Shown: in pieces, positions 13,390 to 20,302 of the stretch
Layout of the letters: each line of letters opens with the position of its first letter
Position numbering within the stretch: the first letter of the stretch is position 1
Assembly: GCA_003476685.1 (NCBI GenBank)
Contig: DMVN01000194.1
Location: 1-20,531 of the forward strand
Reading direction: 5' to 3'
From: Acidobacteriota bacterium
GTDB lineage: Bacteria > Acidobacteriota > Aminicenantia > Aminicenantales > Saccharicenantaceae
DNA length: 20,531 nt
Notes under the pieces: generated by a model
Told to the model about the DNA's origin: nothing
Seen by the model: the letters and a program-made list of their open reading frames with translations, nothing else
The model's database searches: none
Made by a program: the position numbers and the translations under genes

Positions 13390-14475
13390 TCAATCTTTTT
13401 CAAACAGGTAGCCTCTCCTGATGCGCAGCCGGGGGAAGTTTTCATCGGGGCTATTCTTTTTTTGGCTTCTGTTTCCATTTTCCACAGCAAAAAAGGCCAG
13501 GTGTGGTATTGAGCCATCCACTTCCAGGGCGGCACCCACAACCTTATTCCCGAGATAGCGACAGGAATAACCCATGCCGATTGATGGATACCTTTTTTCC
13601 CGGGTGCTTAACGCTTCTTCCACAAAAGTCCTGGCCTGCTCCATTCCTGGAATGGCTTCTGGTTTCCGTTTATCAGCATCATTTTTCTGCTTATTTTCTT
13701 TATCCGCACTCTTTTTCATCCTTCGCTTCATCAGCTTTTCATACTTCAGGCTCACGGCCTCCAGTACATAGCTTTTGAGCAGTTTCTGGTAAAGACGGCT
13801 GAAGGCTTCTTCCCTGGAAATAAACTCCAGGCCGACGGGCTTCCCGCCAATAAAAACCAGGAGTCCTTTCTGACCTTCCACCAGGCTGAAGCCTTTCAGG
13901 TAGTCTTCCAGGTCCTTGGCCCGGGCCTCATAAATATCGCTCATGGCCGAGGTCGGAGACTCAACGTGCAACCTGTAAGCCATGATGTCTATGTCAGCCC
14001 AGATTTCCTGCTGATTGGCCCGGAAGCTGCGGTTTTGTTCCAGGTTGCGGTTAACCTGCTCCATTTTTTTCGTCCGCAGGTAATGAGCCATCACGTGGTC
14101 GGATTTTCCCATGCTCAGAGTGTGGCCATGCCAGCGGTGGGCCTCCACACAGCTTACCGGAATGACCACAGTGGTTCCTGGCGCCACCATGATAGTGGTG
14201 TTGAGAACCCGATTCTGCTTGGCTCCCTTAAGCTCCTCGCCGTCAATCATCAAAGTCGGCTTCTGCCCTTTGTTAGTAGCTTTGAGCTCGGGTACCGACC
14301 CGTGTTCGCTCACCTCACTTACTTCCAGCACCCTCTGCTCCAGAGCTTCTGAGAGCGTAATATAGTCGGGGCCCGGGTTAAGCCTGGACCTGACGGGGAA
14401 AAGAACCATCTCCTCATAAACCTGAGGCTCACCGAATTCCATTCCCCGAAGATAAAGAATAACACTCCCTTCCAT
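13390..14475 (-). CDS. ARPP-1 family protein (DUF6569-like)
   Basis: A 361-residue protein that I assign to the ARPP-1 domain family from its central signature: TLSEALEQRVLEVSEVSEHG, then DGEELKGAKQNRVLNTTIMV (78-97) and VIPVSCVEAHRW (104-115). The family was named for its association with ADP-ribosylglycohydrolases and rhodanese/phosphatase proteins in predicted ADP-ribose or NAD-linked systems; its biochemical role is not established and no such partners are in this window. Residues of about 246-280 form a very basic, Lys-rich insertion (MKRRMKKSADKENKQKNDAD), which may bind nucleic acid or be a flexible linker. There is no signal peptide, so it is cytoplasmic. The ATG at 14475 has AAGGAG eight bases upstream. 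It is downstream of the XRE gene on the same strand after 372 bases. Confidence 0.8.
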   Translation of the reverse strand: MEGSVILYLRGMEFGEPQVYEEMVLFPVRSRLNPGPDYITLSEALEQRVLEVSEVSEHGSVPELKATNKGQKPTLMIDGEELKGAKQNRVLNTTIMVAPGTTVVIPVSCVEAHRWHGHTLSMGKSDHVMAHYLRTKKMEQVNRNLEQNRSFRANQQEIWADIDIMAYRLHVESPTSAMSDIYEARAKDLEDYLKGFSLVEGQKGLLVFIGGKPVGLEFISREEAFSRLYQKLLKSYVLEAVSLKYEKLMKRRMKKSADKENKQKNDADKRKPEAIPGMEQARTFVEEALSTREKRYPSIGMGYSCRYLGNKVVGAALEVDGSIPHLAFFAVENGNRSQKKNSPDENFPRLRIRRGYLFEKD

Positions 14476-14536
14476 CGTGTTTTCTCCTTAAAAAAGTGTA
14501 AGTATTAAGATTTCAGGAGGTCCGAGGAGTTGCCTC

Positions 14537-14578
14537 CTACGGCGGAATTTTCATCTGATGGATTAAAGTTCCCATCAT
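14537..14578 (-). CDS. Possible leader peptide before the ARPP-1 gene
   Basis: A 13-codon frame (MMGTLIHQMKIPP) with GGAGG at 14587-14583, well placed for its second ATG (14575). Its stop overlaps the start of a small AGGAG-GCAA-CTCCT hairpin, and the ARPP-1 gene begins 61 bases later. This arrangement is like a translated leader that could influence the downstream gene, but a frame this short can easily arise by chance. Confidence 0.2.
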   Translation of the reverse strand: MMGTLIHQMKIPP

Positions 14579-14649
14579 CAACCCTCCGTTTAAATATTGC
14601 TTACAACCACCCCTGGCCCTTTCGCCCGTTCAACTTTTGATTACGCTCG

Positions 14650-14845
14650 CTTTTTCCCTATCTCCTTTTTTCTTTTCTTATTTTTTGTTCTTTTCCATCC
14701 ATTTTTATTTTTTGCTATTTTTTTTCGTAAGCTTTTTTCTTAATTTTTTTATCCCCTGTATTTTTTTATTGCATTTTTTATTTCCCTGCTTTGACTTTTT
14801 CTTTCCACCCCACCCACACCATTAACCGCGCCCTTCCCACTGCTC
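14650..14845. repeat. Polypyrimidine/polypurine low-complexity tract
   Basis: About 190 bases, nearly all C and T on the plus strand, with many T-runs of 5 to 9, so the minus (message-sense) strand is a purine tract. It ends with CC-A-CCCC-A-CCC-ACA-CC (14805-14820), which on the minus strand gives four G-runs able to form a two-tier G-quadruplex just after the XRE stop codon. Not a simple tandem repeat. Confidence 0.7.
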
Positions 14846-14847
14846 AC

Positions 14848-16104
14848 TCAAAAAATTTCTCCCATTTCGCTCTTCAATTGCTCAGGCGTAATTTCAGCCA
14901 GAGCAGCAGCCAGGCTGAGGTCCAGGATTTCCGAGCTTACGGCATAATGCAGCAGGCGCCTGAACCTGGTCGGGTTTTCTTCCCCCGGATATTCCACCGG
15001 TTCTTTCCAGAGCCAGCCTTTCTCGTTCATCATTTCCCGGAAAGAACGGAAACGCCTTTCGGTAACCAGCTCCAGGTCCAGAGCCCGGCGCATGATAGCC
15101 TGAAGTGAAATTCCGTACCTCACTTTCAATTCCGCCAGCTCGCTGAAGGCAATCTTACGGCCGGCCGGCAGGAAGTATTCTTCCAGTATTTTCGCCGGCA
15201 GCAGAAACGCGGCAGCAAACCGGTTGTACAGCCTGATTATTTCTGGTTCGTTGGACAGGCCAAATAAAACCTGAGCCAGCTCAGCCGCGGTCTTAAACCT
15301 CATCCTGTCTACCGGCAGCCCCTTTTCCACGGCGATAAACGGCTGTCCGCGGTAACAGCCGGATAAACTCTCAAATTTTTCTGGACCATCAAGTTTGAAA
15401 GTCTTTAGGCCGCGCTCTTCAAGAAACGTTAGCAGGTTTGCTACCGAGCCGGTGCCCAGGTCCCAGCGCTGACGAAGCTCTTCGGCTGCCTTTTCCGCAT
15501 CATTTACGTTTTTAATATTTATTTCAAGGGGCGGTTTAAACAATTTCTTCTGGCGCAGGAGCTTTTCCAGCCAGAGATAATTCTTCATTTTTTCTGACAC
15601 TGTAACCTTGAGGGCCAGGAGCTGTTTCCGGGGCAAGCGCGGTTCAGGCCGGAACTCAATTTTCTCTTCCGGAGCCAGGTCAGCCCAGGCCTGTTGCAGT
15701 CGAAAGGCGCGGGCAGCTGGTGTCCGGGGCAATTCCTTCGGAGCCGTGGTACAAGCATAAGGGCTGATGTCATAAATCCCGAATTGACTCTTTTCTACCA
15801 AGACAGGGCCTGCTTTCTTGGGCCGGAAGGCCTTGACCATTTCCCTGAATTCTTCTGCTTCCTCGGGGATTTCTTCTGGAATGTCAGGGGAAGGAGGGAG
15901 CTCGAGGACCTGGAGGAGGTGTTCCAGAACCTCGGGCGATGGGCTGATCAGGCCTTTTTCGTACTTGGCGATGGCCTGCCTGGTAACTATTCCCCCGAGC
16001 TTTTGAGCCAGGTCCTCGAGGCTAAGGCCGGCCTTTAAACGGGCTGCTCTCAACCTTATGGAGAAGGTTGGGTCTAACCCGGGTTTTTCGCTGGTGGGTT
16101 CCAT
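14848..16104 (-). CDS. XRE-family regulator with degenerate ImmA/IrrE-type domain
   Basis: A 418-residue cytoplasmic protein. Residues 13-68 are an XRE helix-turn-helix (RLRAARLKAGLSLEDLAQKL, then TRQAIAKYEKG). After a Pro/Glu-rich linker and a middle segment, residues of about 200-310 have the outline of the ImmA/IrrE (COG2856-like) metallopeptidase domain: DRMRFKTAAELAQVLFG and YNRFAAAFLLP correspond to the usual RFTxAHELGHxLLG and ANRFAAxLLMP. The HExxH motif has become AELAQ (A274, E275, Q278), losing both zinc histidines, and the usual acidic residue before NRFAA is not there. I infer a regulator that binds a ligand or protein without cutting it. The start is the ATG at 16104 with GAAGG in front; the in-frame ATG at 16146 lies between the -35 and -10 of the promoter and cannot be used. 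Targets unknown. Confidence 0.88.
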   Translation of the reverse strand: MEPTSEKPGLDPTFSIRLRAARLKAGLSLEDLAQKLGGIVTRQAIAKYEKGLISPSPEVLEHLLQVLELPPSPDIPEEIPEEAEEFREMVKAFRPKKAGPVLVEKSQFGIYDISPYACTTAPKELPRTPAARAFRLQQAWADLAPEEKIEFRPEPRLPRKQLLALKVTVSEKMKNYLWLEKLLRQKKLFKPPLEINIKNVNDAEKAAEELRQRWDLGTGSVANLLTFLEERGLKTFKLDGPEKFESLSGCYRGQPFIAVEKGLPVDRMRFKTAAELAQVLFGLSNEPEIIRLYNRFAAAFLLPAKILEEYFLPAGRKIAFSELAELKVRYGISLQAIMRRALDLELVTERRFRSFREMMNEKGWLWKEPVEYPGEENPTRFRRLLHYAVSSEILDLSLAAALAEITPEQLKSEMGEIF

Positions 16105-16124
16105 TTTCCCTTCTTTCAGTTTAC

Positions 16125-16153
16125 AATATAAGCTAAAAAAAGACATTTGTCAA
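16125..16153 (-). promoter_or_regulatory. Sigma70-like promoter for the XRE gene
   Basis: On the minus strand TTGACA (16153-16148), exactly 17 bases, then TATATT (16130-16125): close to ideal. Transcription would start near 16118, 14 bases before the ATG at 16104. The spacer contains the upstream ATG at 16146, which is therefore excluded as the start codon. Confidence 0.7.
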
Positions 16154-16293
16154 CTAATTTTTTTATTTTTTTCTTTTTTTGCGTTTTTAACAGATTAAAA
16201 TTTATTTAAATTTTTCGGTCGGGCTGGAGTGGATTAGAATCGACTAACTATACGGAAACCTTAACAGGATTAAGAGAATGGCTGAAAATGAGG

Positions 16294-16504
16294 CCCAGGT
16301 GTCTTCTGCCCTGGACCGCTCCCTGCCTGGGAGCCTCTTTCTGGGTTCTGGTTTTAGTCCTGCTATGACCAACGATAATTCCTGGCAGAAGCACCCCGCT
16401 ATTTCTGCCGGGCAGTTAGGGCCCACCGCTGGCCTGATTGCAACTAATTCATTTATGGCGCTTTATTATCAATGTAGAAGGGCAAAGCTCCTGTTATCAG
16501 GCCA
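16294..16504 (+). ncRNA. Candidate structured RNA island upstream of the pilus operon
   Basis: Four hairpins in a row: CCAGG/CCTGG (16295-16299/16310-16314); GCTCCC/GGGAGC around TGCCT (16318-16334); a 10-pair stem CCTGGCAGAA/TTCTGCCGGG (16381-16390/16403-16412) including one G-U pair that works only as plus-strand RNA; and TGGCCTGAT/ATCAGGCCA (16430-16438/16496-16504), nine pairs enclosing 57 bases. The island is GC-rich between AT-rich flanks. It ends 9 bases before the pilC -35, so it is not part of a leader from that promoter. No known riboswitch signature was recognised. Could be an sRNA, or simply decayed sequence. Confidence 0.3.
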
Positions 16505-16512
16505 ATGACTGA

Positions 16513-16541
16513 TTGACATAATTAAGGAGCTAACTTAAGAT
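16513..16541 (+). promoter_or_regulatory. Sigma70-like promoter for the pilC-pilB operon
   Basis: TTGACA (16513-16518), a 17-base spacer, then TAAGAT (16536-16541). Transcription would start near 16548, about 23 bases before the ATG at 16571. This suggests the pilus operon uses the housekeeping sigma factor and not sigma54. Confidence 0.6.
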
Positions 16542-16570
16542 AAATCGGAAAGGCGAAAGTCAAGAACCAG

Positions 16571-17773
16571 ATGCCAGCTTTTATTTGCCGAATTGTAACT
16601 TCCGATGGGCGTATCCTAAAAGAAACCGTTCAGGCGACTTCAGTTGAGGATTGCCGCCGGAGGCTCGAAGCCGAAGGGCTGTGCGTTCTGTCTATCCGCA
16701 AAGAGCTGAAGCTGTCGCGGGTTCATCTTTTTGGCCGCCAGATTAAGCCGGCCGAATTTATCCTTTTTAACCAGGAACTGGTAGCCCTGCTTAAAGCCGG
16801 TTACCCGGTGCTTAAGAGCCTGGAGCTGGTGGAAAAAAGGGTGGAAAACCACACCCTGCTGGACATTATCAGGAAGGTTGAGTCTGAAGTCAGGGGCGGC
16901 CGAACTTTATCCGAAGCCTTTGCCCCCTATGAAAACCTGTTTTCCAAGGTTTACACAGCTTCACTGATGGCCGGGGAAAGAAGCGGCAACCTGCCGGGCT
17001 CCCTGGCCAGGTACATCCAGTATGCCAAGGTCATTGACCAGACCAGGAGCCGGGTTCGTTCGGCTCTGCTTTACCCGACTCTTCTCATAATTTTCTCGGC
17101 CGTGCTGATCGGTCTGCTGGTGGGCCTGGTCCTGCCGAGGTTTGCCACCTTCTACGCCGACTTCGGGGCCCAGCTGCCGGGCCTGACCAGGCTCCTGCTG
17201 AAGCTGGCCATCTTTATCCGGGCCAATCTGGCCTGGTTTGGACTGGGACTTCTGGTCCTGGTCCTGTCCTACCTCGTTTTCAGGAAAAAAAGTTCCTTTA
17301 TTTTTTTCCAGGACCGCCTGAAGCTGCGCCTGCCTTTTTCCCGCTTTCTCCTTCAGGACTCGGCGGTGGCTTTATACAGCCGAACTCTGGGCCTGCTGCT
17401 GGAAGCCGGAATAACCCTGCTGTCGTCGGTCTCGGTGGCGGCTTTTTCGGTCCCCAACCGCTTCATTGCTTTCAGGTTGCAATCTGTGGCTGACAGTCTT
17501 AAAAACGGCTTGAGCCTTTATGATTCCCTCCAAAAAACGGAGGTCCTGCCCCAGCTGGCCCTGGATATGATCAGGATCGGGGAGAGCTCAGCCAACCTGC
17601 CAGGAATGCTGGCCGAGGTGGCCGATTTTTATGATGACCGGCTGCGCGACCGGATTCAAACCCTGGTTTCGCTGATTGAACCGGTCATTATCATCTTCAT
17701 CGGCCTGGTAGCTGCGGGTATGATATTATCAATATACCTGCCAATATTTAATATTATCAGGATAACGCGATAG
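16571..17773 (+). CDS. Inner-membrane platform protein PilC/GspF
   Basis: Polytopic platform protein of a type IV pilus or type II secretion machine; it couples the cytoplasmic ATPase to pilin extraction. The 400-residue length is normal. Two T2SSF repeats are visible: repeat 1 about 60-190 (LLKAGYPVLKSLELVEKRVE, then AGERSGNLPGSLARYIQYAK) and repeat 2 about 265-390 (LLLEAGITLLSSVSVAAFSV, then IGESSANLPGMLAEVADFYDD), each ending in membrane helices; main hydrophobic segments are near 165-190, 219-237 and 368-392. The ATG at 16571 has no strong ribosome binding site. It is first in an operon with pilB-, pilM- and pilN-like genes; the gap to pilB is 19 bases. Pilus and secretion versions cannot be told apart from this protein alone. 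Confidence 0.95.
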   Translation: MPAFICRIVTSDGRILKETVQATSVEDCRRRLEAEGLCVLSIRKELKLSRVHLFGRQIKPAEFILFNQELVALLKAGYPVLKSLELVEKRVENHTLLDIIRKVESEVRGGRTLSEAFAPYENLFSKVYTASLMAGERSGNLPGSLARYIQYAKVIDQTRSRVRSALLYPTLLIIFSAVLIGLLVGLVLPRFATFYADFGAQLPGLTRLLLKLAIFIRANLAWFGLGLLVLVLSYLVFRKKSSFIFFQDRLKLRLPFSRFLLQDSAVALYSRTLGLLLEAGITLLSSVSVAAFSVPNRFIAFRLQSVADSLKNGLSLYDSLQKTEVLPQLALDMIRIGESSANLPGMLAEVADFYDDRLRDRIQTLVSLIEPVIIIFIGLVAAGMILSIYLPIFNIIRITR

Positions 17774-17792
17774 AATAATAGAGGAGGACAAG

Positions 17793-19403
17793 TTGCCCAA
17801 AGGTGACGCTAACGGGCTCCTGCTGGCCGAGGAGCTGGAAGCCAAAAAGCTGGCGGAAAAGTACCGCGTGCCATATCTGGACCTGAACAGTCAGGAGCTG
17901 GACCGCAACCTGGTGCAGTCTTTTCCAGTAGATTTACTCTACCGCTACAATTTCGTGCCCCTGCATGATACTGGAAAGGTGCTGCAGATTGCCATGGCTG
18001 ACCCCTCCGACCTGTCAGCCATTGATAGCATAGAAGCTTATGCCAGCCGGAAGGTTGAGGTTTTTGCCTCCAGCAAGAGGGCCGTCCAGGAAGCTCTGCG
18101 CCGGAGTGAGACCGCTTCCCAGGTGCTAAAAGAAGCTACCGAAAGCTTCGTCCGCCAGGTGGTGGAAAAGGAAACCGGGGAAGAAGAGGATGTCATCACC
18201 ATTGAAAAATTGACTGAGCAGGACGGTTCCATCATCAAGCTGGTCAACACCATCATTTTCACCGCGGTTCAGAAGAGAGCCAGCGACATCCACATCGAAT
18301 CCAAGGAAAATTTCGTCCGGGTCAAGTACCGAATCGATGGCGTCCTGACCGAGGCCATGGAGCCCCTCGACCGCCAGTTCCAGTCGCTCATCATCTCGCG
18401 CATCAAAATAATGTCCGACCTGGATATTTCCGAAAGGCGCGTTCCCCAGGACGGCCGCTTCCGCCTGAAAATAAAAGACAAGACGATAGATTTCCGGGTA
18501 TCCATCATGCCCTGTATCTACGGCGAAGATGCGGTCATCCGTATCCTGGACAAGGAAATGATCACCGAGGCCTTTGCCGAGCTGCGGCTGGACCTGCTGG
18601 GTTTCTCTGATTATATCCTGCGGAAATTCCGCCGCTACATCTACCAGCCATACGGCATGGTTCTGGTAACCGGGCCGACCGGCAGCGGCAAGACCACCAC
18701 GCTCTACGCAGCTCTGACCGAAATCAAATCGCCCGAGGATAAAATCATCACCATTGAAGACCCGGTGGAATACCAGATTGAGGGTATCACCCAGATTCAG
18801 GTCAACGAGAAAAAAGGGCTGACCTTCGCCCGCGGCCTGAGGTCAATTCTGCGTCATGACCCGGATAAGATTATGGTGGGGGAAATCCGTGACCCGGAAA
18901 CTGCTCAGATCGCCATTCAGTCGGCCCTGACCGGGCATCTGGTCTTCACCACCGTTCATGCCAACAACGTCTTCGACGTCATCGGCCGGTTCCTGCACAT
19001 GCAGGTTGACCCCTACAGTTTCATTTCGGCCCTGAACTGCATCCTGGCCCAGCGTCTGGTTCGGGTTCTCTGTCCCCGTTGTAAGGCTGCAGTCAGGTAT
19101 GATGACCTTACCCTGGAACTGTCTGGCCTGGACCCTGGAAAATACCGGGATTTAACCTTCTACGAACCACGGGGCTGTGCTGATTGCCACGGAACCGGTT
19201 ACAAGGGGCGGACGGCTATTGCCGAACTTCTGGAGCTGTCTGATAATATCAGGGAAATGATTCTGGCCAGAAAGCCCCTATCGGAAGTTAAGAAGGTGGC
19301 CCAGGAGGAGGGGATGATTCCGCTGCGCCAGGCCGGCCTGGAGAAAGTTATTTCCGGTGTCACCAGCCTGAAGGACCTGAATAAAGTTACTTTTGTCGAG
19401 TGA
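17793..19403 (+). CDS. Assembly ATPase PilB/GspE
   Basis: Hexameric cytoplasmic ATPase that drives pilus or pseudopilus extension, 536 residues. Layout: one MshEN-like N-terminal domain (about 15-105); an arm domain (about 140-250, RASDIHIES and RVPQDGRFRL); Walker A GPTGSGKT (294-301); Asp box TIEDPVEYQI (320-329); Walker B IMVGEIRD (360-367); the His box LTGHLVFTTVHAN; and a four-cysteine zinc site C427-C430 ... C462-C465, the mark of extension rather than retraction ATPases. All catalytic residues are present. The start is a TTG at 17793 with GAGGAGG at 17781-17787, five bases before it; no ATG competes. It follows the pilC-like gene after 19 bases and its stop overlaps the next gene. With only one N-terminal domain it is on the shorter side for PilB. 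Confidence 0.96.
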   Translation: MPKGDANGLLLAEELEAKKLAEKYRVPYLDLNSQELDRNLVQSFPVDLLYRYNFVPLHDTGKVLQIAMADPSDLSAIDSIEAYASRKVEVFASSKRAVQEALRRSETASQVLKEATESFVRQVVEKETGEEEDVITIEKLTEQDGSIIKLVNTIIFTAVQKRASDIHIESKENFVRVKYRIDGVLTEAMEPLDRQFQSLIISRIKIMSDLDISERRVPQDGRFRLKIKDKTIDFRVSIMPCIYGEDAVIRILDKEMITEAFAELRLDLLGFSDYILRKFRRYIYQPYGMVLVTGPTGSGKTTTLYAALTEIKSPEDKIITIEDPVEYQIEGITQIQVNEKKGLTFARGLRSILRHDPDKIMVGEIRDPETAQIAIQSALTGHLVFTTVHANNVFDVIGRFLHMQVDPYSFISALNCILAQRLVRVLCPRCKAAVRYDDLTLELSGLDPGKYRDLTFYEPRGCADCHGTGYKGRTAIAELLELSDNIREMILARKPLSEVKKVAQEEGMIPLRQAGLEKVISGVTSLKDLNKVTFVE

Positions 19404-20302
19404 GGCCGATGGGATTGCGAGACAGGCTCAGACGTTATTTCCTGGAACAGCCGAGGCCGGCCGCTGTTTTTCAGGTCGCCCCGAGCTATTTTGCCGCGCT
19501 GAAGACCGGGGAGGAAGCTGAAATAACTTCTGATGATTACGTCTACTTCCCTGTGCCAACCGGCCTGGTTGAAGCTCAGCTTAATCAGAAAAACATAGTT
19601 CAGCCCGGCCTGTTACAGGATCTGGTAGGTAAGGCCTGGAGAAAATTCCGGCCCCGCGGCCATTCGGTTACCTTAATACTGCCTGAAATGAGTGCCCGGG
19701 TCTTTATCTTCCACCTGGAAAGCAACAGCCTGTCTCCGGCCGAGCAGGTCCAGTTCATAGAATGGCGTCTGGCCCATCAACTGTCGCGCTCTCTGGACCA
19801 GGTTCGCTACTCTTACCAGACTTTTAACGCCGGAGGAGAGCGAAAGGTGCTGGTGGTTTGCACCGGCCAAGAAGTAGCCGGCGAATATGAAGCCCTGTTC
19901 CAGGAGCATAAACTGAAACCTGGCAAGCTGACCATTCCCTCGCTTTCAGTCCTGAACCTGATAGCCAGAAGCGGTGCCCTGGCCGGAGATTTTTTGCTGG
20001 TGGATGCCGACCTTGATTATCTCAGCCTGATCGGGGTCCTGGATGGCGCCCCGTATCTTTACCGCCAGAAACAGCTCTGGCCGGATAACGAGAGCAACCG
20101 GGCAGCTATCCTGAAAGAGACCGAAAACACCGTTCATTTCATTGAAGATAAGGCCAGGAAAAAGTTAGCTGCGGTTTATCTCAGGTCGAACCTGGAAAAC
20201 CCGGTCTGGCTGCTGACTGAAATGGAAAAGTTGCTCGGCCTGGAAGTAAAAGAGGTGATGAGCGAGAAACAGTTTCTGGCGCCGCTGATAGGAGGGCAAT
20301 GA
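19400..20302 (+). CDS. Degenerate PilM/GspL-like actin-fold protein
   Basis: By position and outline, the cytoplasmic actin-like component that joins the ATPase and platform to a PilN partner. It is 300 residues, shorter than the roughly 350 of PilM. Family resemblance: VTLILPEMSARVFIFHLE near 91-108, EQVQFIEWRLAHQL near 114-127, and a late LLVDADLDYLSLIGVLDG. The N-terminal DIGSSSVK nucleotide motif is not seen (VFQVAPSYFAALKTG is there instead), and the second phosphate loop is altered to DADLDYLS, so ATP binding is doubtful. The annotated start is GTG 19400, sharing GTGA with the pilB stop; ATG 19409 (codon 4) with GAGG just before it is an equal alternative. Its stop overlaps the next gene by four bases (ATGA). 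Confidence 0.75.
   Translation: MRPMGLRDRLRRYFLEQPRPAAVFQVAPSYFAALKTGEEAEITSDDYVYFPVPTGLVEAQLNQKNIVQPGLLQDLVGKAWRKFRPRGHSVTLILPEMSARVFIFHLESNSLSPAEQVQFIEWRLAHQLSRSLDQVRYSYQTFNAGGERKVLVVCTGQEVAGEYEALFQEHKLKPGKLTIPSLSVLNLIARSGALAGDFLLVDADLDYLSLIGVLDGAPYLYRQKQLWPDNESNRAAILKETENTVHFIEDKARKKLAAVYLRSNLENPVWLLTEMEKLLGLEVKEVMSEKQFLAPLIGGQ

Larger units (their letters stand above)
14476..14847. other. Spacer with tiny leader frame and polypyrimidine tract (372 bases)
   Basis: Lies between the XRE gene and the ARPP-1 gene, both on the minus strand. 14476-14600 is ordinary leader-like sequence with a short open frame (14537-14578) and a small hairpin, AGGAG-GCAA-CTCCT (minus strand, 14539-14526). 14650-14845 is very strongly biased, with nearly all pyrimidines on the plus strand. 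No sigma70 promoter for the ARPP-1 gene could be resolved. No full-size gene is present. Confidence 0.6.
16105..16570. other. Divergent intergenic region (466 bases)
   Basis: Separates the XRE gene from the pilus operon. It holds the XRE promoter (16125-16153), an AT-rich stretch to about 16220, a GC-rich hairpin-rich island (16294-16504) and the pilC promoter (16513-16541). Open frames of 60-76 codons exist on both strands across the island but have weak start signals and no recognisable features, so I do not call them genes. Confidence 0.6.

Noticed and set aside
14637..14825. Plus-strand frame rich in Phe, Leu and Ser that resembles a membrane peptide
   Set aside because: It only translates the T-rich low-complexity tract; no ribosome binding site and no membrane-protein topology signals.
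16105..16146. Upstream ATG (16146) for the XRE gene
   Set aside because: It lies between the -35 and -10 of a near-ideal promoter and has no ribosome binding site; the ATG at 16104 has one.
16278..16508. A 76-codon plus-strand frame in the spacer before the pilus operon
   Set aside because: Weak start signal, no family, and the reverse strand is open too; the hairpin-rich sequence is better treated as noncoding.
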